Translations under genes and position numbers: made by a program
Shown: positions 20,901 through 36,267 of the stretch, piece by piece
How the letters are laid out: the number at the start of each line of letters is the position of its first letter
Position numbering within the stretch: position 1 is the stretch's first letter
DNA from: Zonotrichia leucophrys gambelii
Taxonomy: Eukaryota; Chordata; Aves; Passeriformes; Passerellidae
Assembly (NCBI RefSeq): GCF_028769735.1
Contig: NC_088173.1
Span: 19,718,038 to 19,782,037 of the forward strand
Length of the DNA stretch: 64,000 bases
Reading direction: 5' to 3'
The notes under the pieces: generated by a model
Database searches by the model: none
Seen by the model: the letters and a program-made list of their open reading frames with translations, nothing else
What the model was told of the DNA's origin: nothing

Positions 20901-23900
20901 GTAAAGTCAGTCTCGGGGTTGATGTGTTTATTAGGGTTTTCCAAGCTGCCTGGTTTTCCTTCAGCAGCCAGTGATGCTGAAGCCATTTCCTTCAGGATGC
21001 TGGGAGGTTCTAGCCCATGGGAATGTATCCTCAGTTTATTTCAGGCTTGGGAAACTGAGGCTTTTCAGTAGATGCTGTTAGGGATGTCTTCTTCATTCAT
21101 ATTTTGTTATATTGATAGTGCTTTGTGGTAATGGTTTTATCTATGATGATAGTACTAGACACTTGATAAATATATATACATATACTGCAGTTTGTCTGAA
21201 ATAAAGATTATTCCTTTTGAAAAATGTGATTGAGAAATGGCATTACATTTATGCTCTCCTACTTTGAACATCCTAAATCTTATCTAGCAAACCTTCATTA
21301 CTCATAATGCTGTAAATCTGTGGAGAAAAACAGAGTATTGGAATATAGCAGTTATTTTTCTGTTCCTGATTACTTTCCAAATAGTGGTGGTGTTTTTAAT
21401 CTTAGAACAAAACATAGTGGCTTTGTCATTTAAAATAATTTTGTGTTTTTATATATTTACAGTCAGCTGGACAAAATTGCATAAAACCTTAGTTGTCTGT
21501 TGTATCACTATCTGAAAATCATTCAGGCTTTTTCCAGAAATTTAAATTTTATTTTCTTTAAAATACAATGAAGCAAGAATCTATAAGGTAACTCATTTTA
21601 GTAATTGATATTTGTAAGGTGTCTCATGCATTTGTATTTATTAAAAAGGCTGTATTTTATATGGTAAATTTTATCTGCTGCTGGAAGAGAGATGTTGGGT
21701 TTTGTTTAACTTGTTAAAAGCAAGTTAAGCAAGACATATACCTTTTCAGAGGTCAAAATTTAAGTGATTGCTGTATTTTCAAATTTAAGTTGATAAATGA
21801 GCTCCACAACTCAACTGTGTCATAGTATTGCTACAGAATAGTAGGGTTGGTTGATCATTGGAACCAGCTGCATCATACTATAGCGTTAACTATCATCCCT
21901 CCATCTTAATATAGTTATCAAGGGTGCAGAAAGTAGAAGAAAATTGAACAGACCATAAAACCAAGCAGCTAGGAAGAGGAAGTTTGCACTGGTAATACTC
22001 CTTTTTACTCTGCTTTGCTGTGAGGTCTTCTCACGTTGGCCATTGAATGTGTTGCCTTCTACATGTGGCAAGTTCGGGCAGCTTGGCTTCCCAGAGGAGT
22101 CTTTTGGAAGTATTTAAAGAGTATGTTTTTTCAACATTAGTGAAAACTAGACCTCTGTGTTTGGAAAGGAGATAAATTGAATATTAGGTCTCCATAGCAA
22201 TTCAGAATAGCATTAATTATTCCCTTGTCTGTTTTGGAGGTTTAAGGCTTCTCAAAAATGAACACTGCCCCTCAGTTAAGCTCCATGCCAACTGTGCATT
22301 ACAGTTTTGAGAAGAACATATCTGTGTGGATCACAACTACATCTTTGTACAGTTGAGAAAGCCAAAGGCCCTTTTAAAAGAGATTCATCACAAGTTCTTT
22401 GCACTTTATTGTGAGATTTCCATGTAAATATTCGGAAGGTTTTCATGCTTTAGGAGTGGAGTACCAGTAACTTTACTTGAGGAAGAGGAGGACTTTTGTT
22501 CAACAAGATTTTTGCAATGGACAAGAAGCCCTCATAGTTTATGGAGGATCCTTTAGAGGAAGTCATTATTTAGGACTGGATAGTGCAGCACTCATGGTCT
22601 TTTCTCTAATTCATGTAAACTCATTAGGTGTGAAAAAAGTTTTGGTGGTCTTATTTCTTCAGTGCTTTTTATAGGTCAGGGTAAAAAACCTTATTATTGG
22701 GTACATCAGCGCTTTTACAGCATGCATATGTCATGATCATGATGTCAGGAGAAACTGCAATTGAAAACATGAAAGATGAGCTGCTTTTTGGTGTTGCCTT
22801 CAACCGGAGTTAAACCAAGATCTTTTAAAAAAGTTACTTTTGCAAATAGGGCTTTGAATCTTTTCCTCATGCCACTGTTACCTGAAACTAGCACTTCTAA
22901 AGAAGTGTCAGTCCCTTTTTGCCATGACTTACTTTGTATGATCTGAGTTTTATTAATATGGTGAAGGAGGAAAAATTTTGAAGCCTAGGAGGTCTGACAG
23001 AATAAGTATTTTGTACCTTCACCTGTAATTACTGCCTTTGAAATGAAGCTAATAAGGACTTGACTGCTCTTTTTAAAACTGTAAAATATGGGAAAGTGTT
23101 AGGAATTTGTATTAATTTTAATGAATTAAGAAAATTTAAGAAGCTATTGAATTGTTCATAACTTCTAGATAGAATGTAACAAATTATAATGGGAAAGAGT
23201 AATGCAAATCTTAATTTTTCCTTTCTTCTGTGTTCTAGACAAAGGTGTCTAATTTTTATGTGCCTTTAATTCATTCTCGAGTATAGATTTCTGTTTTCTT
23301 TTGCAGGATTACTTTTCCTATGGTCTGCTTTAGCTGCCTGTTTCTAGTGCCAAATACTTTTTTTGTCTGAAAAGGCAGGGTCTACTAATCTCAAACTATT
23401 GTTAACACTGAACTCTTAAATGTCTCTTGGAAGGCATTAACTTGGAAGCTCTTTATGTAGCTGACGTTTAGAAGTTAAGTAAATGGTAATGTGCTTTTCC
23501 TTAGATTGCCCTCATAATCTAAAGTAAAGCTGATAACATTGTTTCATCTTATCTTTATCTCCTTTCTCTGAAGAATAATCTTTATTTTATATGCTGTAGG
23601 TTATTTAGTGGCTATGGATACCCAGTCTTCTCTTGTCTTTCCATTAAATCTTATTGGGATTGACTCTAGCCATCTGTGCTTATTATGGTGTAGTATATAT
23701 AGCTTTGTAATTCACAAATAGATGGCAACAGTGACAGAAACTGCATAGGCTATCTTGGCTTTACAATCTGAAGGGAAAGATGCCTAAGAGGTTTGATAGG
23801 GGGTGGCAGAACATAGAAAACAGTGGATTGAGCAGAATAGGAATATTTTTAGACTGACAACATTAATCCTGTTTTCCTATCTCCTTTGTTTCTATTAATT

Positions 23901-26900
23901 TGTGGTAATTGAAGCATTTGATGTAACTCTCTGCAGAAAAGAGAAATAATAGCTTGGATTAGTATGTTTGCAAGTGTTGGTCTATTTCTGAGTGTGACTC
24001 TTCTGACTGAGCTGAAGAAGTTGTCTGTCTGTTGTTTCTGTGTCTTGTCCATGTTGTCATGACTCTTGGTGTGTCCACGTTGTCCTTGCACACCCTCCCT
24101 TCCTCCCTGCTGAAGGAAAAAAGAAAATCTTTCAGCAGCTGGTACTATTTTTTGGAACCTAGTTTTAGAGCAACTCCCAGGTATTCAAGCCTAAGGAAGC
24201 TTTTATTCTAACCACAGTATTTCTATCACTTTTTTATCAGTATTGAAAAAATACTTTAGTAAAATAGCTGTAGTTTTGTTTTGTGTTAATGTAATGTAAT
24301 GTAGAGCTATTTAAAATTTTTGATATTGATTTTGGAATGGTGTTTCTCCTATTGCTTGTTGTTTTTCTATTATCATATTTGTCTGAACTTGACATGTTTT
24401 AATGTCTTAGTAACTATTGAATGTTTCCTTTTCTGCATCTCAAAGTCCTACTATGCCTAATGCTAAAAGTCTTGCCTGTTTGCTTTAGAAACAAATACTA
24501 TGGAGGCAATGCTAGTAAATGCCGGCATAGGGGATTGTATTAAAAGTTTTTGTAATTTTCATATTTCTTGAAATTTTACTTCTGAAAGAGAAAAGGTAGT
24601 GTTATATCAGTGATCAGAGCTTCACTGGGCATTCTTACACTAATTTGAACAACCTTTAGTTATTAGATTTTTTAAAATGGTTTTTCATTTCTACTTTCCC
24701 ATTTGACACTGATAGATGGCAGCAGGAACAATTATGTAGGAATTAATGATGTACCGAAAAAAGGTGGTGCAGTTTAAGGTAGTAACCTTGGACAGGACAC
24801 AAGGAGAGATAGAATGAAATTATAACCCATGACAAAGCTTTTTACATTATGATGAAGATGTGGTATCACTGCTCTGTTACTATCTTTGCAAGTGGCTGCT
24901 TTAACAGAACACAGTAGGAGAATGGGTTTAAAAGATAGACATAATTAAAAATTTTTAGTACTTTACTACTTCCAAAAAGTATTATTTTGAGGTGTTTTTA
25001 TTAAAGACTGTCCAGTGCTTGACATTTTGCTGCAGAAAATTCTTATTAATTTTTTTATTTTCCTGTGTGATATATAATCATTGACTCAGAAGAGACTGTC
25101 AGTTTGGAGCTTGTTCAGTATCTCTCTAAAAATGTGTGCAAGTCATCAAACAATTTTAGGTAGTGCACTTACACTGGGTCTATATGCAACTGAAAACAAA
25201 CTTCTGTGACATTTTTGAGCTTGCTCTTGATGATGAAATTCATTCCAGTTGTTAAATCTTTGTAGCATAGCAGTGAGAAGTACAGAACTTACTCCTTGTT
25301 ATATGTGAAAAATGATGTGTTCTACCAGCTGTTCATTAAAGCAGCAGGAAGTTATTAATATGAAGAGTGTGGGGATCTATATTTAATGATACATATATGT
25401 TTTGAGGATTTGGTAGGGCTTGTGTTGGTGCCTGGAACATTACTTTAGGAGAAAACCCAAGCAGTGATTCTTAGAAGTGAAAATAATAGACTGGTAGGTA
25501 AAGGAGCAGTGACAAGAGTCCATTGTACAACGTGCCCTTCCAGCCTTTTGCGACAGAGTAAGTTAACCACTTTAGTCAGACTTAGAAAGTCTGTGTCAAA
25601 CTCTGAGAATTCTTGGTGTTCATAAAGTTTAGGGCCAGAGAAGACCATTGGATTTGACAACATGCTTACCTGTGTATAATGGCTTATTTACTTATATCCT
25701 CAGAGATTATATTGCACCCAAAAATTCTTCTTTGCAAAAGCATTTCAGGTTTCAGCAGTCTTTGTGTGCTACTGGCACAGATAAAGGTTTGCTCTCTAAA
25801 GCCTGCACTATGAGGGAATTAATTAGCTGCAATATTCCCAGATGATCTAGGCAACAGATTTATGCTGTTTTGCAGAAGAGTAAGGAAGATCCCCATTTAA
25901 ATTCATATTGGTCTGATCTGGAAGTGTTTCCTTTTTGGCCCAAATATGAAATGACTGGAATACATGCTTGATTTTTCTTATGTTAATTTGCTATTTAAAA
26001 GGATTTCTGTTCTACCATCTTCGTAGCATTTTCTTGTGTGTGTTGTCAATAAAAGCCAATTGCTTTTATGTGAAAAATCACAGTTGATATTGGAACTTGA
26101 TGCAAGCCAATTCAAATCTTAAGGAAAACAGAGAAATGGCTTCAGAATTTTCATTATGATAGTCACCAGGATACATACTTATAATCTGGTTTTCAAGTCT
26201 TTAAGCGCATTAAGAAGTAGGTAGGCAATCTTTTTTCCAACATCCAGGAACAAAAAACATGAATGTGAAGAGCTCCTACCTAACAAAGCCAGCAAAGGGC
26301 TGTCAGATTGCTAACTGTATTGCAAATAGTGCACAATATTCCATATGTGAACTGGATTAAAGCACACTAAGTGCGTAACAATTTTTCTAAATCTTACTCA
26401 GTGTAGCATTTCTCTCCTAAACTATTAAACTGTTCCATTTTTCATACATGTGCCTATTTTTACATGTGTATATATTTAACTTTATTCAGGACTTCTTGGT
26501 AGGCAGTTACAAGGTCCTGATACTTGGGGCATGAGGGGACAGAATTTTACACTATTAAGAAAAAGACTCAATTACATTAGAAAAAGAAGCAATTGGTTCC
26601 ACCTATAATATCTACTGATATTCCTGGGCTCCCCAAAAGGAAATATCCTTTCAAAGCATGCAGGGATGTATGCCCAAACTGCCTTGTAGTCACTGTAAGT
26701 AATGTCTTAGCCAGTTTAAGTGTAACATGATTATGAATCATGAGATTTCTCTCTGAGATCTGCGGGTGAAGTCTCATCAAGATGGAGAGGGAGGGATATG
26801 CAGAAGTAGAATTAACTATGTAGATTTGTACTGAGTGAATAAGATAGACAAATAAAACCTCAAAATATTTCAACGTTTTTCACTAGTACTGAATGTATGG

Positions 26901-29900
26901 ATTTATAAACTGGGTTCTACACAGTGGTAGAACTGTGGTTTGGACAAAAGCTACCATAACCTTCTGTCTTTGCTTGCTTTTTTCATATGCTGAACGTTTA
27001 CAATTCCTATCTTTCCTTTTTTCATTCCTATGTAAAAATGATGGTTTCTTAGGGCGTATGAAACTATCACTTTTTTTCTCCAAGCTTTCTAGATTTGGAT
27101 TGTAGCACTCTCTGTAAATAGAATTCTGACATTTTTGAGTACCATAACCCATTGGAAGACAATGACATTTTTCCCCCAGAAGGTTCTAAAGTACTGATAC
27201 TATAGAGTATTTGATGTCCAGCACATGGAAAAGCTGCTGTGTTGGGTGTTTTTTTTTTTGTTTTTTTTAATAAGTGAATGAGGCTATGTGTGTGGGAGGG
27301 CACACACATCCTTATGCTAACTGGTACTTCAGATCAATAAAAATGTAAAGTGATTTTATGCTGTCTATCCCTCATTTTGAGAAGCAAAATATCTCAAAGA
27401 ATGTTAGAAGTATTTTATAGGTCCAACCCCACCATGTCTGCAGTTTTATCTTACCATTTGATATCCCATTGGTTGCAGTTCATTTTTGGATATGTACTGA
27501 AGGTGACATGGGTTTAACAATGTTTGTGGTGTGCAGAATGAAGTAATTCTGAATTCATATCTCAGATTTGTGAGGCAGTTATATGCAATGGTTTCAGCTC
27601 ACTGACTGGAATAAGTACATCTTTTTTTACATTCCTATAAATATTCCATAAGAACAACGCAAGTATTGCTACAAACATGTAGAGATTATCTAGAAATGTT
27701 TGTTTGAGCTCCAGCTTCTCCAAGAAAGGTGGGAGAAGTTATAAAAATAATACTTAAAGAAAATATGAGAACTTATTTTGTGAAGCAAAGCTGATGTTGA
27801 TTCTAACAGTGCTTATCTGATTGCAAAATGTGATAACATCTTACATAGTCAAGGTTTTAAAAAGATCCTTCTTGTCAAACTCTTTTAGCTGGAAAGTAAA
27901 GGAATCTTGAATGTTTTTACAATTGGACTGTGGCTTTCCAGCCCAATTTGATTGTAGATGGACTATTCAACAGCATGAACGTTAGGAAATCTTTTTCCCT
28001 AAAATATTGTTAATTACTGTCAAACATTATTAATAATAAGGAGTTCATCTGGTTAGTAATATCTGTTTAGTGCGCTTCTTCTACAGATATCTATGCTTTT
28101 TGGTCTAATGCAGTTAAAGGTTAGCAATTGTACATGCTTAATTACCAGATACACAGATCCTTCTCTTGCTTTGTTATATCAGAAAGATGTATTTTTTTTT
28201 TAATTACAAAAAAAAATTACTATTGAAGCTAGAATTTCTATAGCTGTAAATTTTTTCACGGTATTTATACAACTGGGTTACAATATGTCTATGTGCATCA
28301 TTCATTTATGCTGCAATAAAACAAATTTAAGCTTGAAAATGAAGCATTTTCAGATTTGACAAGTTAATTTTTCAGTTATTTTAACTTAGGTAGCTGTAAC
28401 CAAACAGCTTGCTCATTAGACCAAAAAACCTGCCAAGAGTAATCAAGCATAGGGATGAAACAAAAGACATTATGATGTATTATTTTATGTCTCATGTTGA
28501 TCAAGAGAAGTGGTTGATTGAAGGAAAATGAAGGAAAGAAAAGAAAATAATCCTCATAATGCTGAATTAATTATAATTTCAAAGGGATGTGTAGTCAGCC
28601 AACCTTATAATATCTGAATTGTTAAAGGAAGTTGTTCAAATAGTGTATTTTTAAGGAGTTTCTCAGGAAGTGAAACATTTCTCCTTGAAGATTTAGGATT
28701 GTTTTCTTTTCTCCATTTTATCAAATCTTCACTGGATTTCTCTGGAATGATGCTGTATTAGACTGGATCTGAACCTGGTTTTCAGGGACTCTTGTCTAAT
28801 GGAGGTCACTGAGGATATGTCCACTGATGTTTGTGAGAGGTGGAACTTTGCCAGTCTGCTTATTTGAAATCATTATTTGATCATAAAGTCTACAAAACAG
28901 GCTTCTGGATATATTTTGCATCTTTGAAAAATGGAAAGAAAGCAAACTTGAACTGGAGAAGAAACTAAGTTATCCAATAAGTCCTTTACATTGGTAAAAC
29001 CTCTCTGGTGGTATGAAGTAGTGTAAATAACAAGATTGTTGTGTGGAGTTTTTTTCTTTTTTTTTTGCTTTTAGAGGTATAAGAGAATTACAGGTTTGTT
29101 ACAACTTATGGAGTACAATGAAAAATTATTTCTTTATTTTGTTAAGTTACTGTATTTGACTGGGGATTTTATTTTCCTTTTCAAGAAGTTATTTTCCTGA
29201 ATAAGTTGTTATTCTGCAGCTCTTCCCCCTGCCTCCCTTCTTCAGCCATTTGTAAGGTGTAGGCACAAAAAAATCTTTCAGTTTCACTGACCTGAATCAA
29301 AGTGCTTCATTTTGGCTAACTCATCTTCAAGGATTTCTGTTTGTGTATTTAAATTCTGTGTCTGACTGATTTGCTGTGTTGCTTCATGGAAGTGTAGGTG
29401 CCTCTGTGCTGCCTCTGCATGCCCAGCTCCTGCAGTGAATTGCAGATTGCATGATCACTCTGCTCTCCCCTCCTGCTGAATCACATGTTGCACTGTGCAA
29501 AGCAGCACAGAAAGCCAAGTAAATTGGAGGCTGACAGTTATGAAGTAGAAATAAATAAAGTCAGACAAGCATTAAAAAAGCTGCACAGTGCATAGCAAGA
29601 CAATATTTCTGAGGCAAGATTTTCATCCTGTATCAGAAAGGCCATTTATATGGATAATAATATTGTTATAAACTAAAGCTGAGTAACCTCTTTTGTCAGA
29701 AATATTAAAGCATCTGTTGCATGGCTTAATTCTGTGGAAAATCACAGGGTTGATGGCAGAACAAAGCACTGGGATGGATTTACACAGTAGCTGTTTCTTG
29801 CATCTGGTGCTAGAATAGATTGATCATCTGGCATCATTAATTCCTAGATGTCCCAAGTAAGGTACAAATCTGTAGGCAGAACAAGTCAAAACCAGGTTTC

Positions 29901-32900
29901 GGTAAGATATACCATTGTGTAATTATAACTATATTGTTTGAAGTCTGTATTTAATCTCTGTTCATATTATGGTATATCCTGCTTATGTCACTCGTCTTAA
30001 GTGAAATTCTATTATACCTGCCTCAGATTTATTTTCTTAACAAATTACTCAATCATTTGGTGTTTCTAACATTTGTATTTTTCCCGAATCTTTATTCAGA
30101 AATCTGCTAAGCTATTTGTTATTTCATTCTTTGACTAGGCAAAACGATGGGTTGTTAATGTTTACGTATTGTCACTAAAATAAAAATATTTGTCACTTTC
30201 CTTTTATGGCATTCACCAGAAAATTAGAAATGAGGGTAGAATGAAATGAAAGTCAAAATTTTATTGCTCTATTATCAGCTGTAGGGATGTGCAGCAATTA
30301 TTTTATCCATGTGGAGATTTCTTTGACGCTGGTCACAGTGATAAATGTCCCTTTCTATTCAACCTTTACGCCAGGTTCAAGTCCCTGGTCAGTCCCATAA
30401 ACATCTCAAGTGTTAGTGTTGTTTGGAGTCTCCAGGCAAGAACCAGTGATTTTTTGCCTTTTCTACACCAGTTTAATTTTATGTATTTGGTATGAAAGAA
30501 CTGGACAAATGGGTGAAGGAAGAATTTCTTCCTTTTTCAGCCTGGATCTAAATAATCGAGATCGCTCCTGTTTTAAGCAGTTAAATGCATGAAGCTGTAA
30601 GCTCTGAAACTGAAGGTCAACAGCACCAGCCATCCTTGGGGGCTGGAGTTCGTGAGCGTCCAAATTGCGTGTCCTCCCTGCACCTGGATGAGTGGAAAGC
30701 TGGGCAGTACATTTGCATTGTATCAGGAATAGAACATCTTATCTAAAAAACTCGAGTATCAATTCAGAATTCCACATCTTATCACTTAGGTCATGAATTT
30801 GGAAGAAATTTTCTCTCATTCTATTTTTGTTCTTTCTGACATGTAGACTGTATAAGTCTGGAAGTCTTCCTGCTTTCCTCCTGCAACTTCAAATTTCTTG
30901 GAAAAGGATTTGAGTGAATGGTGTACTTGCTGAAGTTAAATATCTGTAACAAAAATCTGTTTTATTTGTGAGTGTATTCTATGAAATTTGACTGTGAATC
31001 TTAGATAATGCCTTCTTGCTTTTCAATATATAGGTACTTTCATATTTTTGTCATTTGATGTTTTTTTTTTGTTTTATTATTCATTTAGAAGGAATTATAT
31101 GCCTAATTTTTATTAGAAACCAGGGCAGTTTGGCACAGAAAATGTCCTGTGAAAAGAGTATATTGTTCACTGGGACAAAGGTTTAAGAAATAATTGAGTT
31201 ATAGTGGATTAAAAAGAGGTTCAGTGTTTTACTCCAATAGTGTAAAATTAGTTAAGGACTTGATACTGTTTTTAGTTGTGTATTGCTGTTCTGAGTGATT
31301 TCTGGCTTGAGTTGTTAGGAACAGGTATTTGTAATGACTGGCTGCCAAGTAGATTTGTAGAACAGGGAAGAATCCTGAAATTTCAAACACTAAGTGTTAG
31401 CTTTCTGAGAAAAGTTTGTCTTAAAAAATAACACAAATATGAAATAATTATTCCATATTGTTCTTTGATTTACTGTTTCTCACCTAGTCCTTTTTCATTG
31501 CTCAATTTATGTTCTTTTCTCTCTATTTACTTTCTTGCACGCAGCAGTTAAATTAGCATTCTTGGGAGAAAGCTTAAGAGCAATTTAGAGGGTTTCTGAA
31601 GAAAAATCACTGGTTTATTATCACATGAGTATTGTTTCATGATTTCTTCTGAGAATGGAACAGCACAATTTGAGAACCAATATTCATCCAAAGGCATTTA
31701 AGTACCCATTCTTACCCGATGGATGTCTAGTTACCCTCTGTCGGCATCCTGCTATGTGTGTTTGTTTGGAGAAGTGGAATTTATGTGATTCTTTCACTAG
31801 ATCAAATTCCAATTTCTAGGAGTCATTATTCTACTACACTGAAAAGAGCTTGCTTATTTCCTTAAATCACTTAGGAACCTGATGAAAATAAGACTGAGTG
31901 CCAAGTCTTAATTTTCACTGCAACCATTAATGTTCAGACAGGTTAAGTGCATCCTGAAACATCAGTGATGAAATAGTCAGGTATAATGATTTGTTAATAT
32001 AGCATTATAAAGGTCATAATACAAGATTCAAATTTCAAGTCCAATACCATTGACCAATATTGTGATACAGGTTGATATCAGTCTTAGAGGGGATCTGACA
32101 CTGGATTTCTCCCTTTAACCAAAGTGACAGTGCAGTCATCCTAGTTAATCACTACTGGGACTGATTTCTGCATATGGAATTTGAATATCTCACATCTGGA
32201 GTGCTCTGGGTTCTGTCCAGCAAAGAGTTCGGGTCTGTGGCTGATGTAAGCCTGTGAACGAGCTTCCTGTGAAATCACTTGCTGTGACTCCATTAAGTGA
32301 GATTATTAATTTGTGTTAAGATCATTAATATCTGGCCAGTTTCTATTTTTGCTGTTAATTCCAAAAGTGTATTTTTTTTTTAATAGATAAAATGGTTGAA
32401 CTGTTTGCTTTTGGCATAGGTAATGCCTTACTGGTGGGTTTGATATGACAATATTATTTGGACGTTTCAGAAAGTTAAGCTCTGCTACTTTGGAAAGATT
32501 AATTGTAGCACCAGTTACTTTGACAGTCTAATTCACATTTCATACACACAGAAAAAGGATATATGATAAACTGTCAAACTACTGGAGTGTCTGAAATGAT
32601 TTGGTTCTTTTTTAAGAAAATGTTAAAGCCACTGGATTTTTTGACCACTGAAACTTGCAACCTTCTTTTAAATTAAGTTTCTCATAACTTACACTGATGT
32701 AGTATAAGTACCCAAAGCATAGAGTTTGTGGAGGGATCTGCTGTGCAGGATTAAAAAATGCTAGTGCCATTAAATATCAGATCAGCTATGTAAAAACATG
32801 TGGATTAATTTTTAGATTGTTATTTGCAGGTATAGCTAGCCTGAGAAAATACTATCCTTTTCAATTTTTAAAAATTTATTCAAGAGCAATATACATCAAA

Positions 32901-35801
32901 AAACCCCAAATCTTTTCAGTAGTTGATGTAGCTTATCTTATTTGGACGTGTTTCAAAATTTTATGCTAAACAGCAAAGCTAAAAGTAAGATTGTGTTAGA
33001 ATTTAAGATGATACTCAGTTTCTGCAGCTTCAGCTATGTATCCCATCTTTTTAGCGTAGTCTTCTGTGCCTATAAATTCTGTATTTCCTTTATATCTGGA
33101 TACAAGCCCCTCACCCCTTCCTGTGACATTGCTCTTTTAAAGTGAAGCATTTCTGTAACACACAAATCAGCAGTTTATTTTGAACACTGGCTTACAAGTA
33201 CAAGAATTGTAGAATTTGCCTTGTTCGTAAGCAAGTTCTTCTTGTTGTAAGTTAGTTCTTCTTCTGCAGATGTGTTTTTGTTGTAGGTCTTTCACAATAA
33301 CTTGCTGAAGAATAAGCAATAACTAATCAAGAGCAGCAGAAATCAAGAGCATGACCTCAATATTTTTATATCCTAGGGGAGCACTTACTATATGAAATGT
33401 AACTTGAATATCATGAACTATGGGCCAGGTGTCTTATAGCAGCCAACTCCTGTAGTTTATGTGCTTGCATTCAGCTAGAGCTGCTGCTCTGAAAACACTG
33501 TTCTGAAATAGATTTGTATGTTTGTTGAGTATCTTGGGAAAGTTTTGTGTTGGTAAGAAATTGTTTCAGGGTCTGTAGAGCTATTGATGAATTCAGCCGA
33601 AGACGAAAGTAGCTTTAAAATTGAACACGTGCAGAAAGCACTCAGTTTCTAGATAGAAAATAGCCTTATCCAGTGGGATTTCTGTATTGCTTTCTTATAG
33701 AATGTAAAGTTTTTGATGTAAAATTAATTATTTTCAGCAAATCTGATGATTTTTGCTGGAATGTTTGAAACTGTAAACAGTCAGTTTGTCTTCATTAAGA
33801 CTTTTTTCATAGGAAGTGAAGTTAGAGAAACATGGTATGGAAAGTTAGCTGGATGCTCATGGACTTGTTGTATTAACTGTCACACAGCACTACCTGTGAG
33901 GAAAAAAATATCACCAGAAATACTGTTTGTATGTGATAGGTTCTTGTGGGTTGTTCATTCTTTACGTGAGTTTAAGTGAGTTCTGCGTTGAATTCAGTCA
34001 CTGAATTCAAGGTAGAACTCTGATCTAAGAACAAAAATTGTGTACTCTATCAGACTATTGAAAAAAGAAATCCCTCTAAAATACCAGATGGAGCTAAATG
34101 TGGGGTGTATTGCTCTGTGTGAGAGCTGTCAGGCACTTGCATTTCTCACAGTTGTTTCACAATACTACAGTTTGTTTGTGGGCTCTGTGTTTCTGGGTGG
34201 TTTCTGTCAGTGCCTTGCTGCCCCATATCAATGATTTGGACTAAAAGTGTGATACTGTAGTGTGGTTTGACAATAGGAATCATATCTCTTGATGGATTTT
34301 GGTGATATGTAGAGATGTATGTCATTCTTAGCTTGTATTTTAAAAATGCCCAATGAACCCAAATGACTAAGCAACCAATGAAGCAGCAACTTGCTGCGTG
34401 TAATTAAGTTTTCTTGTTATTAAGTTGTCATTTGGATTTGGCTGCTTGGTGAATAGTTCTTTAGCATACCTAGTCTATTTAAAGGGACAAAATAAATATG
34501 CTTAGTATTTTCTTTCTGGTTTTAAGACGTAATTTCATATACTTTACATCTTCATGTATTTTACTCTTATTTTTTATTGGTCTGCTACAATGTTTTTCAT
34601 ATCTTTGTGTCTTGTGTTTGCTTTTGTGTTGCTTTATTAGGTAACTAATGGAACAAAAGAAGCTGAGTGCTTCTCTAGGGAAAACAGGAAAATAAAATGT
34701 TGATATATATACAACAAGAACTAGAAGGATATGCTCACTGATGTAAAAAATTATAGCAACAGTGTGGTAATTTCTTCATAGCTGGATTTTTAAAGCCAAT
34801 GTTAGGTGTTTTAGATTTATTTAGGCGCAAAACAGCAGGGCAAATATGGGGCTGTTTGAAGGAGGAGCAAGTTTTTAATTTTTTAGTGTGTGTGTACATA
34901 TGCACATGGTGGATTTTTTTGGTATAAAATTTCTTTTACTGTTAATTGTAGGTCTGAGACATTGATATTCTTCTCTTATTTTAGACTGCAAGGAAAAAAA
35001 AATATGAGGTTGGATGCTCATTTTTGCATCTTCTGTAATTCTAATTACAGAGCTAAACTTGAGGAAAGGATGGTGTAGGTTCTTTTTATTGTAGGCATTG
35101 CCATGTGTGATGTGGCAAAAATTTGTAGGAAAAATAAAATTTTTTTTATTTGTTTGGTTTTGTTGGGTTTTTTCTTTCTCTTGCAGTCAAAAATTATAAG
35201 TTTGCATTGTTTTGCTTTAAATGGACTCTTGAAAAAATACTGACTTGTTAAGTTTGTCATGTGTATAATTAAAGCTCTTGTCTCATATAGAAATATTTCA
35301 TCTAATTTGTGAATACCAGGAAGATTTAAATCTGCTTGTGGTAAATCAACAGTGTATTATCCTTGCTGTATCAATTATAGTGAGTAAAGAGAGAACCTTG
35401 GAAGAACTTTTCTCTCCAAATGCAAATGGAAGATCTTACTAAAACCCCATTCTTTGCTTAAAAAAATGTTTGTCATCAGGGCATCTGTCACTCCTATGGG
35501 TATTAATTTCTACTAAGAAGTTTTTCTGTCAGTGATGGAAATGCATCTTTGAGTTTCATGCTGAAGAGTTACAGAAACAGGTAATATTTTTCTGAAGTAA
35601 GAGTAATCTTTTAAATTGAGTCCTGATTACAGAATTGCTATCAACAACTGATACATGTATATGATGATGAATGTAAAATAAGTAGGTGTAGAGAGCAAAT
35701 GCTTCAGCTGTTCCTTCTGGTATCTCCCTGTGGAGAGACTAAAGGTGCATCTAGGTGGCAAAATTCTCTCAGGAGATGCGTGTAAAAAGTGAGGCTATGG
35801 A

Positions 35802-35803
<2 letters not shown>

Positions 35804-35841
<38 letters not shown>
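35804..35841. repeat. (TAA)12 microsatellite
   Basis: Twelve perfect TAA units at 35804-35839, ending in a partial unit. Long uninterrupted trinucleotide tracts like this are commonly polymorphic. Confidence 0.95.
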
Positions 35842-36235
35842 TAGAAATAGCATAGCTCTAGTAATGCAGGGCAGTAAATAAGCAAGTTTACCCTATTTCT
35901 GAGCAATGCCTAAAAAAGCAATGTATGCTCCCCATTTCAGTGATTTTGGTATTTGAATTTAGTGTGCAGAGGTGATTTGAATGGATTTGTTTGGTTTTTT
36001 GAACAAAATATGTAGTTTTATATATTTTATGTAAATATGCACTTTTTTGGTGTAAAAGTGCTTAAGTGCCTTTGTATGAAGTAGCTTAATTTAAACCTCA
36101 TCTTTACCCCCTCCAAGTGCAAACTTAATGCAGAACAGTTGGCCAGCTTGCTTGTAGGCAGGAGTAAGTCCTTTGAGCTTATTTTTGAACAACAGCCACT
36201 AAACAATTGTATGTATTGTGGTAGCAGGATACGTA

Positions 36236-36267
36236 TTTCCAAAACCAAAACTTTCCAAAACCAAAAC
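36236..36267. repeat. 16-bp tandem duplication
   Basis: Two exact adjacent copies of TTTCCAAAACCAAAAC at 36236-36251 and 36252-36267. A small local duplication with no evident function. Confidence 0.93.

Noticed and set aside
23307..23340. TTTTGCAG followed by a GATTACTTT reading as DYFSYG, a possible second SPOCK3 exon
   Set aside because: An in-frame stop follows within a few codons and no conserved SPOCK3 residues are present.
27390..27480. AGGTCCAACCCCACCATG-like phrase recalling a CR1 3' end
   Set aside because: Only about a dozen bases match, with no flanking CR1 sequence.
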